Assembly: GCF_036099295.1 (NCBI RefSeq) | Contig: NZ_CP107976.1 | Span: forward strand, 124,001 to 188,000 | Length of the DNA: 64,000 nt | Reading direction: 5' to 3' | Source of the DNA: Streptomyces sp. NBC_00358 | Lineage (GTDB): Bacteria > Actinomycetota > Actinomycetes > Streptomycetales > Streptomycetaceae | Shown here: one piece after another, positions 44,213 to 53,693 of the stretch | How positions within the stretch are numbered: the stretch's first letter is position 1 | How the letters are laid out: each line of letters begins with the position of its first letter | The notes under the pieces: model-generated | The model's input: the letters and a program-made list of their open reading frames with translations, nothing else | Databases searched by the model: none | What the model was told of the DNA's origin: nothing | Program-made: the position numbers and the translations under genes

Positions 44213-44854
44213 ATGAGCTGGCATCAGTTCGAACAGGTCGACGACAACGGGCAGATCCTGTTCAGCGACGACCCCGCGCTGCGGCTTGAGCACGTGCTGA
44301 TGGGTCTGGAGACCGCGGAAGGCGCAGTCACCCTCGATCACGCACAGACGCGCCGCATGCCCACGGCCCTCTTCGAGTTCAAACAGGCTCGGAGCGTGGG
44401 CGACTTCGGGATGCAGTTCGCCGTGTCGGAAGCAGGCTCACTCGAGGTACCCGAGGAACCGCAGGTCGAAGGCGCCATCCTGTTCGGCATGAGGCGCCTA
44501 CCGCCTGAGTTCTCCGACCTGCGCTCGATCCCTGGATGGGAGTTGCACGAGACACCCGATGAACAGCCAGGACCATGGCAGCACTTCGGATACAGCCACT
44601 CCCGGCTGGAACTGCGGACGCCCGACGGTGAGATCTACTCCCGGACCTGGGTCCAGCACGACCCCGAGTGGGAGGCCGCCGCCCTGCGTCACGGATACGT
44701 TGTGTGCCTGTGCGGCGTGGAACTGGGGATCCGCGCACCGTATGCGATGACCGACGCGCAGTACACCCCGCGCATGCGCTACGCGTCCTTCCGCCGCGGA
44801 TGCGCAGTGGGTCTGACCGTCGGTGGGCTCGTCGCTTACATCGACCACCGCTGA
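44213..44854 (+). CDS. Hypothetical protein
   Basis: 213 residues with steady codon bias. SWHQFEQVDDNGQILFSDDP at the start; PWQHFGYSHSRLELRTPDGE and IYSRTWVQHDPEWEAAALRH in the middle; the C-terminus ends VGLTVGGLVAYIDHR. No signal peptide or membrane helix, no family I recognise. GGGAG precedes the ATG. Convergent with nothing; the tandem duplication follows. Confidence 0.6.
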   Translation: MSWHQFEQVDDNGQILFSDDPALRLEHVLMGLETAEGAVTLDHAQTRRMPTALFEFKQARSVGDFGMQFAVSEAGSLEVPEEPQVEGAILFGMRRLPPEFSDLRSIPGWELHETPDEQPGPWQHFGYSHSRLELRTPDGEIYSRTWVQHDPEWEAAALRHGYVVCLCGVELGIRAPYAMTDAQYTPRMRYASFRRGCAVGLTVGGLVAYIDHR

Positions 44855-44894
44855 CGCGCAGCACCGAGGCGGCGTGCATCGAGCACGAGCTGGG

Positions 44895-45160
44895 CCGCGC
44901 TGCGGCTTCGAGCGGGCCGTGTGGACGATGCGGGCCCTGATACCTGTGCCCCGTGCGGACCGGCCAGGCGTTTGGCCAGGAACGCGCGCTCGGCGTCGTT
45001 CCCAGTCAACTCCAACGCCTGGCCGGTCCGCGCTGCGGCTTCGAGCGGGCCGTGTGGACGATGCGGGCCCTGATACCTGTGCCCCGTGCGGACCGGCCAG
45101 GCGTTTGGCCAGGAACGCGCGCTCGGCGTCGTTCCCAGTCAACTCCAACGCCCGGCCGCA
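44895..45160. repeat. 133-bp tandem duplication over an ECF-sigma gene scrap
   Basis: Two adjacent copies, 44895-45027 and 45028-45160, look identical until the last few bases. On the minus strand each copy encodes ALELTGNDAERAFLAKRLAG, the C-terminal signature of large ECF sigma factors with a SnoaL/TPR-like tail (ALxLTxNxAERAFLxRR). The body of that gene is missing. A recent duplication of a remnant. Confidence 0.7.
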
Positions 45161-45224
45161 GGCGGTCGCAGCACCTGACGGGGGCGGTTGGAGGGTTCGC
45201 GGAGGTAGCTGGCAGCCTGGGGCG

Positions 45225-45983
45225 GTGCTGATCGACGGATATGAGGACGCCCCGCTCGTTGCCGGGGAAGAGCTGCTTTCCCTGCCGGGGTTCTGGGCTG
45301 CCTACCTGATGTGGCTATGCGAAACGGAAGAGGACGAGCCAGACCCGGCGTGGTTCGGCGTGGACGGGGCTGACGCCGATGCCGCGTATGAGGCACTGGC
45401 CGAGGCGGAGCGATGGCCGGTCTTCCGGATTCCGTTCGGCGAAGGACACACCGCCGTCGTGCTGGCACGAAATCTCGCCGACGACGCGGGTACCGAGTAC
45501 CTGGTGACGCATCCCTCCTGGGGCCGCCTCGGACATCTGGCCACGCTTGACGGACACCAGGCCGGCCCCGGCCTGTCATGGCGCGAGCTGATCCATATTG
45601 CCCGTACCCCCGATCGAACTGCTGCAGGAGTCCACGACCCGAACGCCCGTCTGCTCCTCCTCCTGCCCGCCCTGGGCGACAGCGATCTCCCCAGCGACGC
45701 AGCCGATGTCCTCCGCGGCGCCCTGATATGGGCTGGAACACCGGAGACAGAAACTCACCGGGTGGCCGAAGCCCTGCTCATGGACCATCCATACTGGGAG
45801 CCGGCTGGATGGTCACTGGCGTCCGCGTCGCCGCTCTCCGGTAGCAGCAAGGAATCCTTCACCGGCATCCTCTACTGCGACGAGCCCGGAAGCCCTCGGT
45901 GCGGAACGCGCATAGCTCAGGGCATCACTCGGGAGCAGAACGACCGGCTGGCCCATGCGCTCGGCACGTGGCCCACCACCTGA
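45225..45983 (+). CDS. Hypothetical protein
   Basis: 252 residues. LIDGYEDAPLVAGEELLSLP, FRIPFGEGHTAVVLARNLAD and EYLVTHPSWGRLGHLATLDG, followed by SWRELIHIARTPD. Acidic and soluble; layout resembles immunity or SUKH-like proteins but no clear match. The GTG at 45225 is the first start after the tandem duplication; the frame stays open through the repeat, which is coincidental. Confidence 0.6.
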   Translation: MLIDGYEDAPLVAGEELLSLPGFWAAYLMWLCETEEDEPDPAWFGVDGADADAAYEALAEAERWPVFRIPFGEGHTAVVLARNLADDAGTEYLVTHPSWGRLGHLATLDGHQAGPGLSWRELIHIARTPDRTAAGVHDPNARLLLLLPALGDSDLPSDAADVLRGALIWAGTPETETHRVAEALLMDHPYWEPAGWSLASASPLSGSSKESFTGILYCDEPGSPRCGTRIAQGITREQNDRLAHALGTWPTT

Positions 45984-46130
45984 ACCCATCCCGCTGCTGG
46001 ATCTCAACAACAAAGAAACCTCGGCCAGGTCACCCGCTCAGTGAGGCGCAAGCTCAAGATGCCGCAGTACCGGCAGGTGGTGATCGAAGGGGGCGTGGCG
46101 GACACCGGCCTGACCCTGTCGGCGTGATCG

Positions 46131-46634
46131 TCAGAAGATGCCGAAAAAGCGATCCCACCAGGTGGGGTGCTGAAGGCATCGGGGTAGTTGGGGTAGTTGG
46201 CTCGGCCCGTCGTAGTCGGTCTCCAACAGTTCCTCGGCAATCACTACATAGCCGAGCTCGACCAACGCCCGGTTGGCCTTGGCGAGGTCAGCGCCATCGA
46301 GCTCGCCCTCAGCCTGGGCATCCTCCGTTCCGAGGAACGCGCCTGGGTTGTCCGCGCAGACCAGAGCCAGTGAGCCGAACTTGCTCACGCAGACGACGAT
46401 CCGAGTTCCGCATACCGTCGCGTCCGCGGGCACGACGACGCGTCCGTACTCGCTGGAGTCCTGGGTGTCCCGCTCAGCCGTGCAGCAAGCCGTGAAGTCG
46501 CCTTCGAGGCGAGTCACCAGACCGCCGAACTGGGCTGCGATCTCGCCACGATCGTAGCGCTGCGGCCACTCCAGCCACTCCGGATCATCAAGCTCGCGCA
46601 GCAACGCCAGAAGATCCGCTTCGGTCCGGGTCAT
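46131..46634 (-). CDS. Hypothetical protein, immunity-like
   Basis: 167 residues. TRTEADLLALLRELDDPEWL, then LEWPQRYDRGEIAAQFGGLV; a beta-rich middle (VVVPADATVCGTRIVVCVSK); C-terminal LVELGYVVIAEELLETDYDG and PTWWDRFFGIF. Small, acidic and soluble, of the kind found beside polymorphic toxins, but none is near. The ATG at 46634 is preferred to one 17 codons upstream. Confidence 0.55.
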   Translation of the reverse strand: MTRTEADLLALLRELDDPEWLEWPQRYDRGEIAAQFGGLVTRLEGDFTACCTAERDTQDSSEYGRVVVPADATVCGTRIVVCVSKFGSLALVCADNPGAFLGTEDAQAEGELDGADLAKANRALVELGYVVIAEELLETDYDGPSQLPQLPRCLQHPTWWDRFFGIF

Positions 46635-46685
46635 GAGGTCATCTTGACGCAACAGCCATACGTGGAGCGGCTCGGGTACCACCAC

Positions 46686-47863
46686 GCTCGCCGTTCGCCG
46701 ACATCACCCATTCGAGTTCAGCAACCGATGTCCGGCCCCCAGGTCCGCCTGCAGGCGCAGACGCAATCACGCCTCGCCGGTCTGCTCGCTCAGTGAGAAC
46801 GGCACGTCAGACAGAGCCGGAATGCCGGGCGCTGCAGGCCCTGCCCAGGCGCGCCTGAAGGTACGCGGCCGGCGGCGCCTCCCGCTGGGTGGTCAGCGGG
46901 AAGGCGTCAATGGCGGCCTTCACTGCGGCGAGCCGTGGATGACCGGGGCCGGCGAACAGGTCCACGTGGCCGGACCGATCGCCGACCACTTCGTGGCCCG
47001 GTTCCAGCCTCTCACCGAGTACGGCGATCCTGCGGCCGGCTGCGCTTCGACCTCGACGTCTTCAGCCGGCTGTCGCGACCCTGGGCGTGCCCGCCGGAGA
47101 GCCGTTGCCACGGCTTGAGGGAAGCGAACAGCTGGTCTCGAAACTCCTCACAATTGAGGGCTTCGCACGGCCCAAGCAGGGGAGCCGGCCCAGGTCGAAG
47201 ACCGGTACGCGGTGTTCACGGGCATCGGCGCGCATGGCGCGGGAGTCCGGCGGGAGTTCGTCGTGGCCAAGGGTAGGAATCACGCAGCGAGGCGAGGGCT
47301 CCACGCTCCTGAACAACGCCTCCCCCACCCGCAAACGCGATCCGAGCCAGGCGTCCTCTGGCCGTGACGGTGCTGGCCAACTGACGGCATCTCAGATGCC
47401 GTCGGCTGAGTTCCCGAGTTCTCCCACCGCGGCCCAAGACACCGCACACATCACCGAGGACCCCGTCCCTCACTCCTCCTGATACGCCTGCTGACGGGCG
47501 GATCACATCTCACGCTCTTCCCTGAACCGGTCGCCCGGTCGTCGCGCCCGGGCCGGGGAAGGTTCCCGCCGAGGTTTCGCAACCGCGTCCCGTCCCCCCA
47601 CGTGTCGGCGCCTCGGGCCGCGTACGCAGCCGCCCGTGCGCCTCACGTGACGCGGCATGGTGGACGTGGCTTCCATCACTCGACGGTGACACGGCACGGC
47701 CACCCGCCGCGTCCCGGGCCCACAAACGCAGGCTCAGGATTGGCGTGGGCGTGACCCTAGACAGTCACGAGGCAGGGTTTCTCGTCGCCGACCGGTACGT
47801 GTGCGATGCCTTCGGCGCAGGGGTTGTCTGCCTGCACGTACTGCCGACCTCGCGCTCCCAGCA
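46686..47863. other. 1.2-kb stretch without an intact gene
   Basis: Several short frames show some coding character: minus strand 46807-46989 (VDLFAGPGHPRLAAVKAAID, then FPLTTQREAPPAAYL) and plus strand about 47085-47170 (VPAGEPLPRLEGSEQLVSKL). None has a start with a ribosome site or a family I know. Likely decayed genes. 47500-47863 appears empty. Confidence 0.4.
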
Positions 47864-49753
47864 TCAGGAGAGGACGTCCTGTGTGAGGTAGAGCGGCATG
47901 GAGTCCTCCCACTGGCTGTCGGTCAGCATTTTGTTGTCGGAGCCGTCCGCCTTCATGCTGAAGATCTGGCCGTAGGGCTGGAAGGTGTCGTCGTAGAGTG
48001 CGGCTTCCTCGCGGAAGCCGTACATGCCGCTGTTGTACAGAATGCGGCCGTCGTAGTTCCAGACCGCGTGACCGTCGTTGGCGCCGCTGCTCGTGAGGAT
48101 CTTCAGGCCGCTTCCGTCGGGTTTGATGGTGCACACGTCGAAGTTGGTGGGGCTCGTCTTGCGGGTGAAGAGGATGAGCTTGCCGTCCCAGGACCAGTCG
48201 GGCAGGTTGTCGGACTCGGTGGTGAGGACGGTCGTCGCACCGGTCTTGAGGTCGAGGATGCGCAGTCCGTTCTCCGCGCCCCACACGCGGTAGACGATCC
48301 GGTTGCCGTCCTCCGAGTAGCTCGGGAAGCCGGCGTTGGTCGAGCCGTCCGTGAGCACCTGGTGAGAGGAGCCGTCGCTGGGCACCCTCACCAGCACGGC
48401 AGTGCTGGTCGCGCGTGCCTGGAACCAGCCGCCCAGGCCGAAGGCGATCCATTTGCCGTCGTGCGACCAGGTGGGCCGGAACGCGCCGGCCAGCCCGTGG
48501 GCGACCATTACCTGATCGAGGCCCGAGGTGGCGGTGTCGAAGACGACCTTCTGGTCCGACCCGTCCGGGCGCATGGTGACGATCGAGGAGTTGCCGAGCT
48601 GCTTGTTGGTGATCGCGAGGCGCCCGTCCTTGGACAGAGCGGGGAACACGTCGCAGAAGCGGTAGTCCCAGTCCGGGTCCCAGCTGTAGAGCGGCTCGTC
48701 CAACGTGCGTGTCGTGTAGTCGAGCTTCTCGTAGATCACCGATGTTCCGTCGGGCGACCAGACCGGTGAGCGCAGTGCCCTTTTGACCGACGGCTGCGTA
48801 CCCCCGGAATAGGCCAGACCCTCGTCCGCTCCGCCCTTGACGAGATAGCCGATCTCGGTGGCGCTCACGTACTGGGGTGCGACCTTCAGGTTGGGTCCGG
48901 AAGTGTGCTCGACGCGTGCGCCGGTGGCGACATCGACCGAGACGATCTGGGATTCGACGGTCCCGATGGCCTCCGGGCGGTGTGCGCCCCAGGTTCCCTC
49001 GACGGTGATCTCGTAGAAGACGATCCGGGACCCGTCGGGCGACCACTTCGGCGAGCCGAGGCAGTATCCGTCCCGGGTGGCGACCTGGCGGAATCCGGTG
49101 CCGTCCGGTCGGATGACGTAGACGCTCAGCGCCTGTGTGTGCTCCCAGCCGGCGCCATTATCGTGGCCACGCCATGTCGTGTTGCGGTCGCTGGAGAAGG
49201 CGATCCACTGGCTGTCGGGCGACCAGGAGGGGCGGAAGTGGCCGTCAGGGCTCGCAGGATCGCCGGCGAGGGCCGCGGTCCCGGTCAGGTTGGTCTGCTT
49301 GTTCGTGCTCAGGTCGAGCAGCCAGATGTGCGTCTTGTGGTCCCCGCTCGTGGACACGTACGCCACCTTCGTGCCGTCCGGAGACGGAACGGCCCAGTCG
49401 TTCATGGCCGAGTTGACCACCAGTCGCTGGACACCCGTTCCGTCGGCCTTGGCCCGGTAGAGACATGAGTTTCCGTCGCCGGTGCGCTCGGACGTGAAGA
49501 GCACCGAGGCCCCGTCGGCGGAGAAGGCGGCGTGGTGGTCGAATGCGGCGCTCCGCAACAGCTCGCGTTCGTTCGAGCCGTCGGCGTTCGCGATGCACAA
49601 GGTCGACGACGACGGACCGATTCGGTTCATCAGCATCACGCCCTTCTTGCCGGAGGCGGCCGCCGCCACGGCGAAGGGTTTGGGCAGGAGTGCGACGCCG
49701 GCAACGGCCGCGCTGGCCGTGAGGAACGCTCGACGCTTCATGTCGGGTGACAT
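47864..49753 (-). CDS. Tat-exported TolB-like propeller protein
   Basis: 629 residues. A Tat signal peptide (KRRAFLTASAAVAGVALLP) precedes many PD40 blades with the SPDG/SWSPD motif: FDHHAAFSADGASVLFTSER, FRPSWSPDSQWIAFSSDRN, GSPKWSPDGSRIVFYEIT and more to the C-terminus. Probably a 7-8-bladed extracytoplasmic propeller; ligand unknown. ATG 49753 or the in-frame ATG at 49741 could start it. It is the last gene of the minus-strand cluster, 409 bases after the substrate-binding gene, a gap carrying two operator-like sites. Confidence 0.82.
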   Translation of the reverse strand: MSPDMKRRAFLTASAAVAGVALLPKPFAVAAAASGKKGVMLMNRIGPSSSTLCIANADGSNERELLRSAAFDHHAAFSADGASVLFTSERTGDGNSCLYRAKADGTGVQRLVVNSAMNDWAVPSPDGTKVAYVSTSGDHKTHIWLLDLSTNKQTNLTGTAALAGDPASPDGHFRPSWSPDSQWIAFSSDRNTTWRGHDNGAGWEHTQALSVYVIRPDGTGFRQVATRDGYCLGSPKWSPDGSRIVFYEITVEGTWGAHRPEAIGTVESQIVSVDVATGARVEHTSGPNLKVAPQYVSATEIGYLVKGGADEGLAYSGGTQPSVKRALRSPVWSPDGTSVIYEKLDYTTRTLDEPLYSWDPDWDYRFCDVFPALSKDGRLAITNKQLGNSSIVTMRPDGSDQKVVFDTATSGLDQVMVAHGLAGAFRPTWSHDGKWIAFGLGGWFQARATSTAVLVRVPSDGSSHQVLTDGSTNAGFPSYSEDGNRIVYRVWGAENGLRILDLKTGATTVLTTESDNLPDWSWDGKLILFTRKTSPTNFDVCTIKPDGSGLKILTSSGANDGHAVWNYDGRILYNSGMYGFREEAALYDDTFQPYGQIFSMKADGSDNKMLTDSQWEDSMPLYLTQDVLS

Positions 49754-49912
49754 CGCTGTCCGGTCCTTTCGTTGTCGGGGGACGCGCGACCGCACGGGAG
49801 ATTCACCGCGCACGACGTATTCGCCGGCTCCGCGGGATGGCCGTGTCTGCTGCGACTCAGCTCGGATCCCGGGGCCGCGCGGTTCGTGGGTCGCATGCGC
49901 CCGCCGCATGGA

Positions 49913-49923
49913 TTGTCGAACAA
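49913..49923. promoter_or_regulatory. FadR-type operator-like site 1
   Basis: TTGTCGAACAA fits the TNGTNNNACNA pattern recognised by GntR regulators of the FadR/FCD group. It lies 160 bases before the propeller gene, on whose promoter it could act. A GntR/FCD gene is at 56371. Confidence 0.4.
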
Positions 49924-50019
49924 GTTGGGCGTGAACGTAACACCGAGGAAATCTGATCACAAGAGATCCTGCAAAAACACGGCACATGAAGTGCCTGAAG
50001 CATCGAAGCTGACTCTAGA

Positions 50020-50030
50020 TTGTCCGACAA
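50020..50030. promoter_or_regulatory. FadR-type operator-like site 2
   Basis: TTGTCCGACAA, a 5-bp inverted repeat with one central base, again matching TNGTNNNACNA. It is 107 bases from site 1 in the same 409-base intergenic region. Two sites in one gap strengthen the case for control by the cluster's GntR protein. Confidence 0.45.
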
Positions 50031-50162
50031 CACTGGGAGGCAGGCATCGCGCCTCGCGTGCACGGCCGGACCTCCGACGCCCCAACCTCCGGGATGGTGT
50101 GGGCTCGGCCAACTCGTGATGTCACGGAGCCGTCGACCGCGGCCGGTGGCCGCGGCGGCGCT

Positions 50163-51236
50163 CTATCGCAGGTACTCGTTGCTCCAGTCCTCCGGGGTGA
50201 TATCGGCTCCCTCGGGGAGGGCGCCGAGGTCGCGCACGAAGTCAACGGTCTTCCTCCACACCTCCGATTCCATGTCTGCGAACCACGGCCACTCGACTTC
50301 CTCGACGCTGGCCCGCACCACGGGGCCGGGAACACCGGGCAACGCCTTCTTCGCCACCGGCACGACGGACGGCTCATTGATGTGCTCGTACAGATAGGAC
50401 GTCCCCTCCCGCACAGCCGCCATGAACTTCCTTACGACGGCGGCGTGTTGACGGGCGTAACTCCTGCGGGTCACCACGATCTGTCCGTAGCCGGCATAGC
50501 TGCCGCCCCACTCGACCACCGTGTGGGAGTTGGCCACCACGACACCGTCTCCGGACTCCTGGATCTGCAGGGGAAGCGGTTCCGAGGTGACGAACCAGTC
50601 GATCCGTCCGGCGCGCAGCGCGGCTCTGTCGGCGCTGGGGTTCGGGAGCGGCACCCATGTGACCTTGTCGGGTTCGACTTTGCTGTCCTTCAGGAAGATC
50701 TCCGACTCGGCCCTTGTGTTGGCCGAGCTGAATCCGCCGACCGAACCGGCCAACGCCCTGGCTACTTCGTCCGAGGGGGAGTTGGCCGTCAGCCCGTGCC
50801 GGCGGGCGAAGTCCTTGCTCACGACGAGACCGAGCGGGTTGCCCAGCCCGTCCACTCCGACCGCGGTCTCCCGGACACCCCTCGCCAGAGCGTCCAGGAA
50901 ACCGGTGGGGCTGGAGTTGAGGAACTGCAGGGAACCGGATTCGAGGGACGGCGTGCCCGTGGTGGCCGTCACGGTCACGAAGTCGACCTTCAGTCCGTGC
51001 TTGCGGAAGTAGCCCCGGGTGTCCGCCACTCTGAGAGGGACGTCGAATACGTTGCCCGCGACACCGACGCTGACCGTGTCCGTCGCGTCCGAGCCCGTGG
51101 CGTCGGAGTCCGCGCATGCGGTGAGCAGAGCGGAGGCGAGCGCCATCGTCGTCGCGAGGGCCACCGCTCGCCCGCCGGCGAAGGCCGGTGGCAGTCCGCC
51201 CGCGGGGACCGGGAGTTGCTGGTGCCGGAGCCTCAT
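50163..51236 (-). CDS. ABC substrate-binding lipoprotein (NMT1/SsuA-like), copy 1
   Basis: 357 residues. Lipobox ALLTAC; mature part begins with DTVSVGVAGNVFDVPLRVAD and TRGYFRKHGLKVDFVTV, then GSLQFLNSSPTGFLDALARG. NMT1/TauA/SsuA-type binding proteins capture sulfonates, aromatic or pyrimidine compounds for import. It is a clear paralogue of the protein at 53694. ATG 51236 has AGGAGAAA upstream. A 274-base gap without a gene separates it from the lactonase gene. Confidence 0.88.
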   Translation of the reverse strand: MRLRHQQLPVPAGGLPPAFAGGRAVALATTMALASALLTACADSDATGSDATDTVSVGVAGNVFDVPLRVADTRGYFRKHGLKVDFVTVTATTGTPSLESGSLQFLNSSPTGFLDALARGVRETAVGVDGLGNPLGLVVSKDFARRHGLTANSPSDEVARALAGSVGGFSSANTRAESEIFLKDSKVEPDKVTWVPLPNPSADRAALRAGRIDWFVTSEPLPLQIQESGDGVVVANSHTVVEWGGSYAGYGQIVVTRRSYARQHAAVVRKFMAAVREGTSYLYEHINEPSVVPVAKKALPGVPGPVVRASVEEVEWPWFADMESEVWRKTVDFVRDLGALPEGADITPEDWSNEYLR

Positions 51237-51510
51237 GGTTTTCTCCTGTCGCCATGTCCTGAAAGCAGTCCGAGTACGGGAGCCGCGCGGTGCAGCGCGA
51301 AGCAAGGGAGGAGTGGCGGAGAGGGGGCCTCGGCCACGCAGCAGGTGTGCGTGTGGGGGCGCCGCGGTCAAAGCTGCGGGACGGAGGGCGTAGCTGCGCT
51401 CATCCGTCGGCGCGTGCGCATGGGCCCGCGTCTCGCGGACCGGGGAGAGCCTGGCCGGCCCCAGGTGCAGCGCGGTGGCACCGGATTGCACCTGGCAGCG
51501 GCTTCTGCCG

Positions 51511-52758
51511 TCAAGAACGTCCGGTACGGGGTGTGCCGGCCGACGTACGGAAGGTGATGGAGTCCGGGTAGGGCACGGCCACGGAGGTGCCTGTGTCCGT
51601 GAGTTGCCCGGAAGAGCGGTCGACGTGGAAGAGGTTCACCGTGCCGCTCGCCTCGTTGGCGACGAACAGCCAACGGCCGCTGGGGTGGAGGGAGAAGCTC
51701 CACGGTGTGATGCCGCCGCAGGCGATGCGCTGGACTTCTGTGAGCAGCCCGGTCCTGGGGTTCACGGAGAAGGCGACCAGGGTGTTGTCGCCGCGGTTGG
51801 AGGTGTAGACGTGGCGGCCGGTGCGGCTGATCGCCAGTTCGGCGGCGCTGGTGGTTCCGGTGTGGCCCGGTGCGTTCGTCGAGAGGGTCTGGCGTGGTGT
51901 CAGTACGCCGTGTCGCTCGTCCCACCGCAGGACCTGGATGTCGGCGGTCAGTTCGTTGAGCAGGTAGAGCATGTGTCGGTTCGGGTGGAAGGCAAGGCGT
52001 CGCGGGCCCGATCCCGGCGGCGTCGCATAGGAGCGGGGCCCGTCGGAGGGACCGGCGGACATCTGGTGCGTGGCGCGGTCGTAGTCGTGGACGAACACCC
52101 GGTCGGCGCCGAAGTCGGCGACCAGGGCGTACCTGCGGCTCGGGTCGACGAGCACGTGATGGGGGTGCGGGCCCAACTGCCGGGGGCTGGGGCCCGAACC
52201 GGTGTCCTGCACGCGGGACGCCACGGTGCCGAGGCTGCCGTCCGCGCCGATGGTTATGGTCGCCGCGGAGCCGGCCGCGAAGTCGGCGACCAGGAGGGTG
52301 TCCGCGTCGGCGGTCAATCCGATGTACGACAGTCCGCCGCTGCCGGCCGGCACGGTCTCGGTCTCGATCTCGCCGAGCTGCTGGAGGGCTCCTGAGGCGT
52401 CGTCGATCCGGAAGGAGCGGATGTAGCCGCCCTGTTCGGCGCCGGCGACGTAGAGGACTGGACGGGTGGGGTGCGCCGTGACCCAGTTCGAGCTGACCTG
52501 GGCCATGGAGCCCAGGGGGGTCATGGTCCCGCGACGGGGGTCGAACCGCACCGCGTAAACCTGGTTCTGTCCCCAGGTGCCGATGTAGATCAGGTCAGCG
52601 GGCCGGTGCGGAGCGGCTGCGGCCGGGACAGCGGAGAGCAGTGGTGCGACTGTGGCGGCCGACGCCGTGAAGGCTGCCAGCAGGGTTCTTCGGGAAGGCC
52701 GCCGGGGTGCCCCCGCGTTCCGGGGATCGACCGGTCGCGGGTGCGGGATGTCGCTCAT
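51511..52758 (-). CDS. Lactonase-family beta-propeller (Tat-exported)
   Basis: 415 residues. A twin-Arg signal (RRPSRRTLLAAFTASAATV) is followed by a seven-bladed lactonase propeller: YIGTWGQNQVYAVRFDPRRG, GLSYIGLTADADTLLVADFA, RQLGPHPHHVLVDPSRRYAL and PPGSGPRRLAFHPNRHMLYL. The family includes 6-phosphogluconolactonase-like enzymes and cis,cis-muconate-type lactonizing folds; export argues for an extracellular lactone or a binding role. Directly downstream of the ABC permease (36 bases), so in the same operon. Confidence 0.85.
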   Translation of the reverse strand: MSDIPHPRPVDPRNAGAPRRPSRRTLLAAFTASAATVAPLLSAVPAAAAPHRPADLIYIGTWGQNQVYAVRFDPRRGTMTPLGSMAQVSSNWVTAHPTRPVLYVAGAEQGGYIRSFRIDDASGALQQLGEIETETVPAGSGGLSYIGLTADADTLLVADFAAGSAATITIGADGSLGTVASRVQDTGSGPSPRQLGPHPHHVLVDPSRRYALVADFGADRVFVHDYDRATHQMSAGPSDGPRSYATPPGSGPRRLAFHPNRHMLYLLNELTADIQVLRWDERHGVLTPRQTLSTNAPGHTGTTSAAELAISRTGRHVYTSNRGDNTLVAFSVNPRTGLLTEVQRIACGGITPWSFSLHPSGRWLFVANEASGTVNLFHVDRSSGQLTDTGTSVAVPYPDSITFRTSAGTPRTGRS

Positions 52759-52794
52759 GGAGGGGACGCCTCTCTGTTGCGTCGGTGGTCGGCT

Positions 52795-53661
52795 TCAGCC
52801 CTTGGGCTGCGGGCGCCGGCGGGGCGCGAGACCCAGGCGCTTGAGGGCGTACGTGTCGAGTGCGCTCAGTACGCCGTTGAGAGCGAGTGTCAGAGCGACA
52901 AGGACGATGAGGCCGGCGAATTCGGCCGCGGCGTCGAGGTTCTGGGCCGCGGTGAACAGTTCGTGTCCCACGCCTTCGGAGGAGGCGATGAACTCGCCGC
53001 CGATGACGCCGAGGATGGCGAGCGGGCCGCCGGTCTTGAGCGCGGCGAAGAACGGGGCGGCGAGGGTCGGGATCGTCACGTAGCCCAGAACGTGGTGCTT
53101 GCGTCCGCCCATCACCTGGACGACTTCCACGAGTTCGCGTTCCCTCAGCCGCAGGCCGAGGTAGACGTTGTAGAAGACGACGAAGGCGACGCCGGTCATG
53201 GCGATGGTGATCTTCGACCAGGGGCCGATGCCGAAGAACAGGAGGAACAGCGGGGCGAGTGCGATCTTGGGAATGCCGTTGAGCGCGGCGACCAGTGGTT
53301 CGAGCACCCTTCCCAGAAGAGGGAAGGAGCCCAGCACCAGGCCCATCACCGTTCCCGCGAGGACGCCGAGGCCGAAGCCGGCCAGCACCTCGACGGTGGT
53401 CACCTGGATGTCGGTCCATCCTGAGGACGAGCCCAGCATCGTGGTGAGTGCGTCGTACACGTCGGTGGGCTTGCTGACCGCGTATTCGGGTACGACGGAG
53501 CCGCTCATCGCCTGCCACAGGATGAGCGCGACGATGATGACCAGTATGCGCAGAGCGATGACGGTGACGGTGTTGTTCCAGCCGGCGTGTGCCTTCCTGG
53601 CGGGCCGGTCGTCGGTCTCGGGATCGGGCTTGGTCACGGCCTTGTCGGTGACGGTTGCCAT
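52795..53661 (-). CDS. ABC transporter permease (SsuC/TauC-like)
   Basis: 288 residues, about six membrane segments. The conserved EAA-type loop lies in PLVAALNGIPKIALAPLFLL and FFGIGPWSKITIAMTGVAFV. This is the inner-membrane pore for the NMT1-type binding protein encoded just upstream (32-base gap). No ATPase gene accompanies it in the window, so energy must come from a subunit encoded elsewhere. Confidence 0.9.
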   Translation of the reverse strand: MATVTDKAVTKPDPETDDRPARKAHAGWNNTVTVIALRILVIIVALILWQAMSGSVVPEYAVSKPTDVYDALTTMLGSSSGWTDIQVTTVEVLAGFGLGVLAGTVMGLVLGSFPLLGRVLEPLVAALNGIPKIALAPLFLLFFGIGPWSKITIAMTGVAFVVFYNVYLGLRLRERELVEVVQVMGGRKHHVLGYVTIPTLAAPFFAALKTGGPLAILGVIGGEFIASSEGVGHELFTAAQNLDAAAEFAGLIVLVALTLALNGVLSALDTYALKRLGLAPRRRPQPKG

Positions 53662-53693
53662 GGTCTGCTCCCTTCCGGTTGGGCTCGGCCTGG

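Noticed and set aside
44823..45224. Open frame through the 133-bp duplication joined to the gene at 45225
   Set aside because: 133 is not a multiple of three, so the two copies are read in different frames; the openness is a GC-rich artefact.
46807..47482. Overlapping frames with partial coding character
   Set aside because: Opposite-strand frames compete, none has a ribosome site or known family, and each breaks within 60-130 residues.
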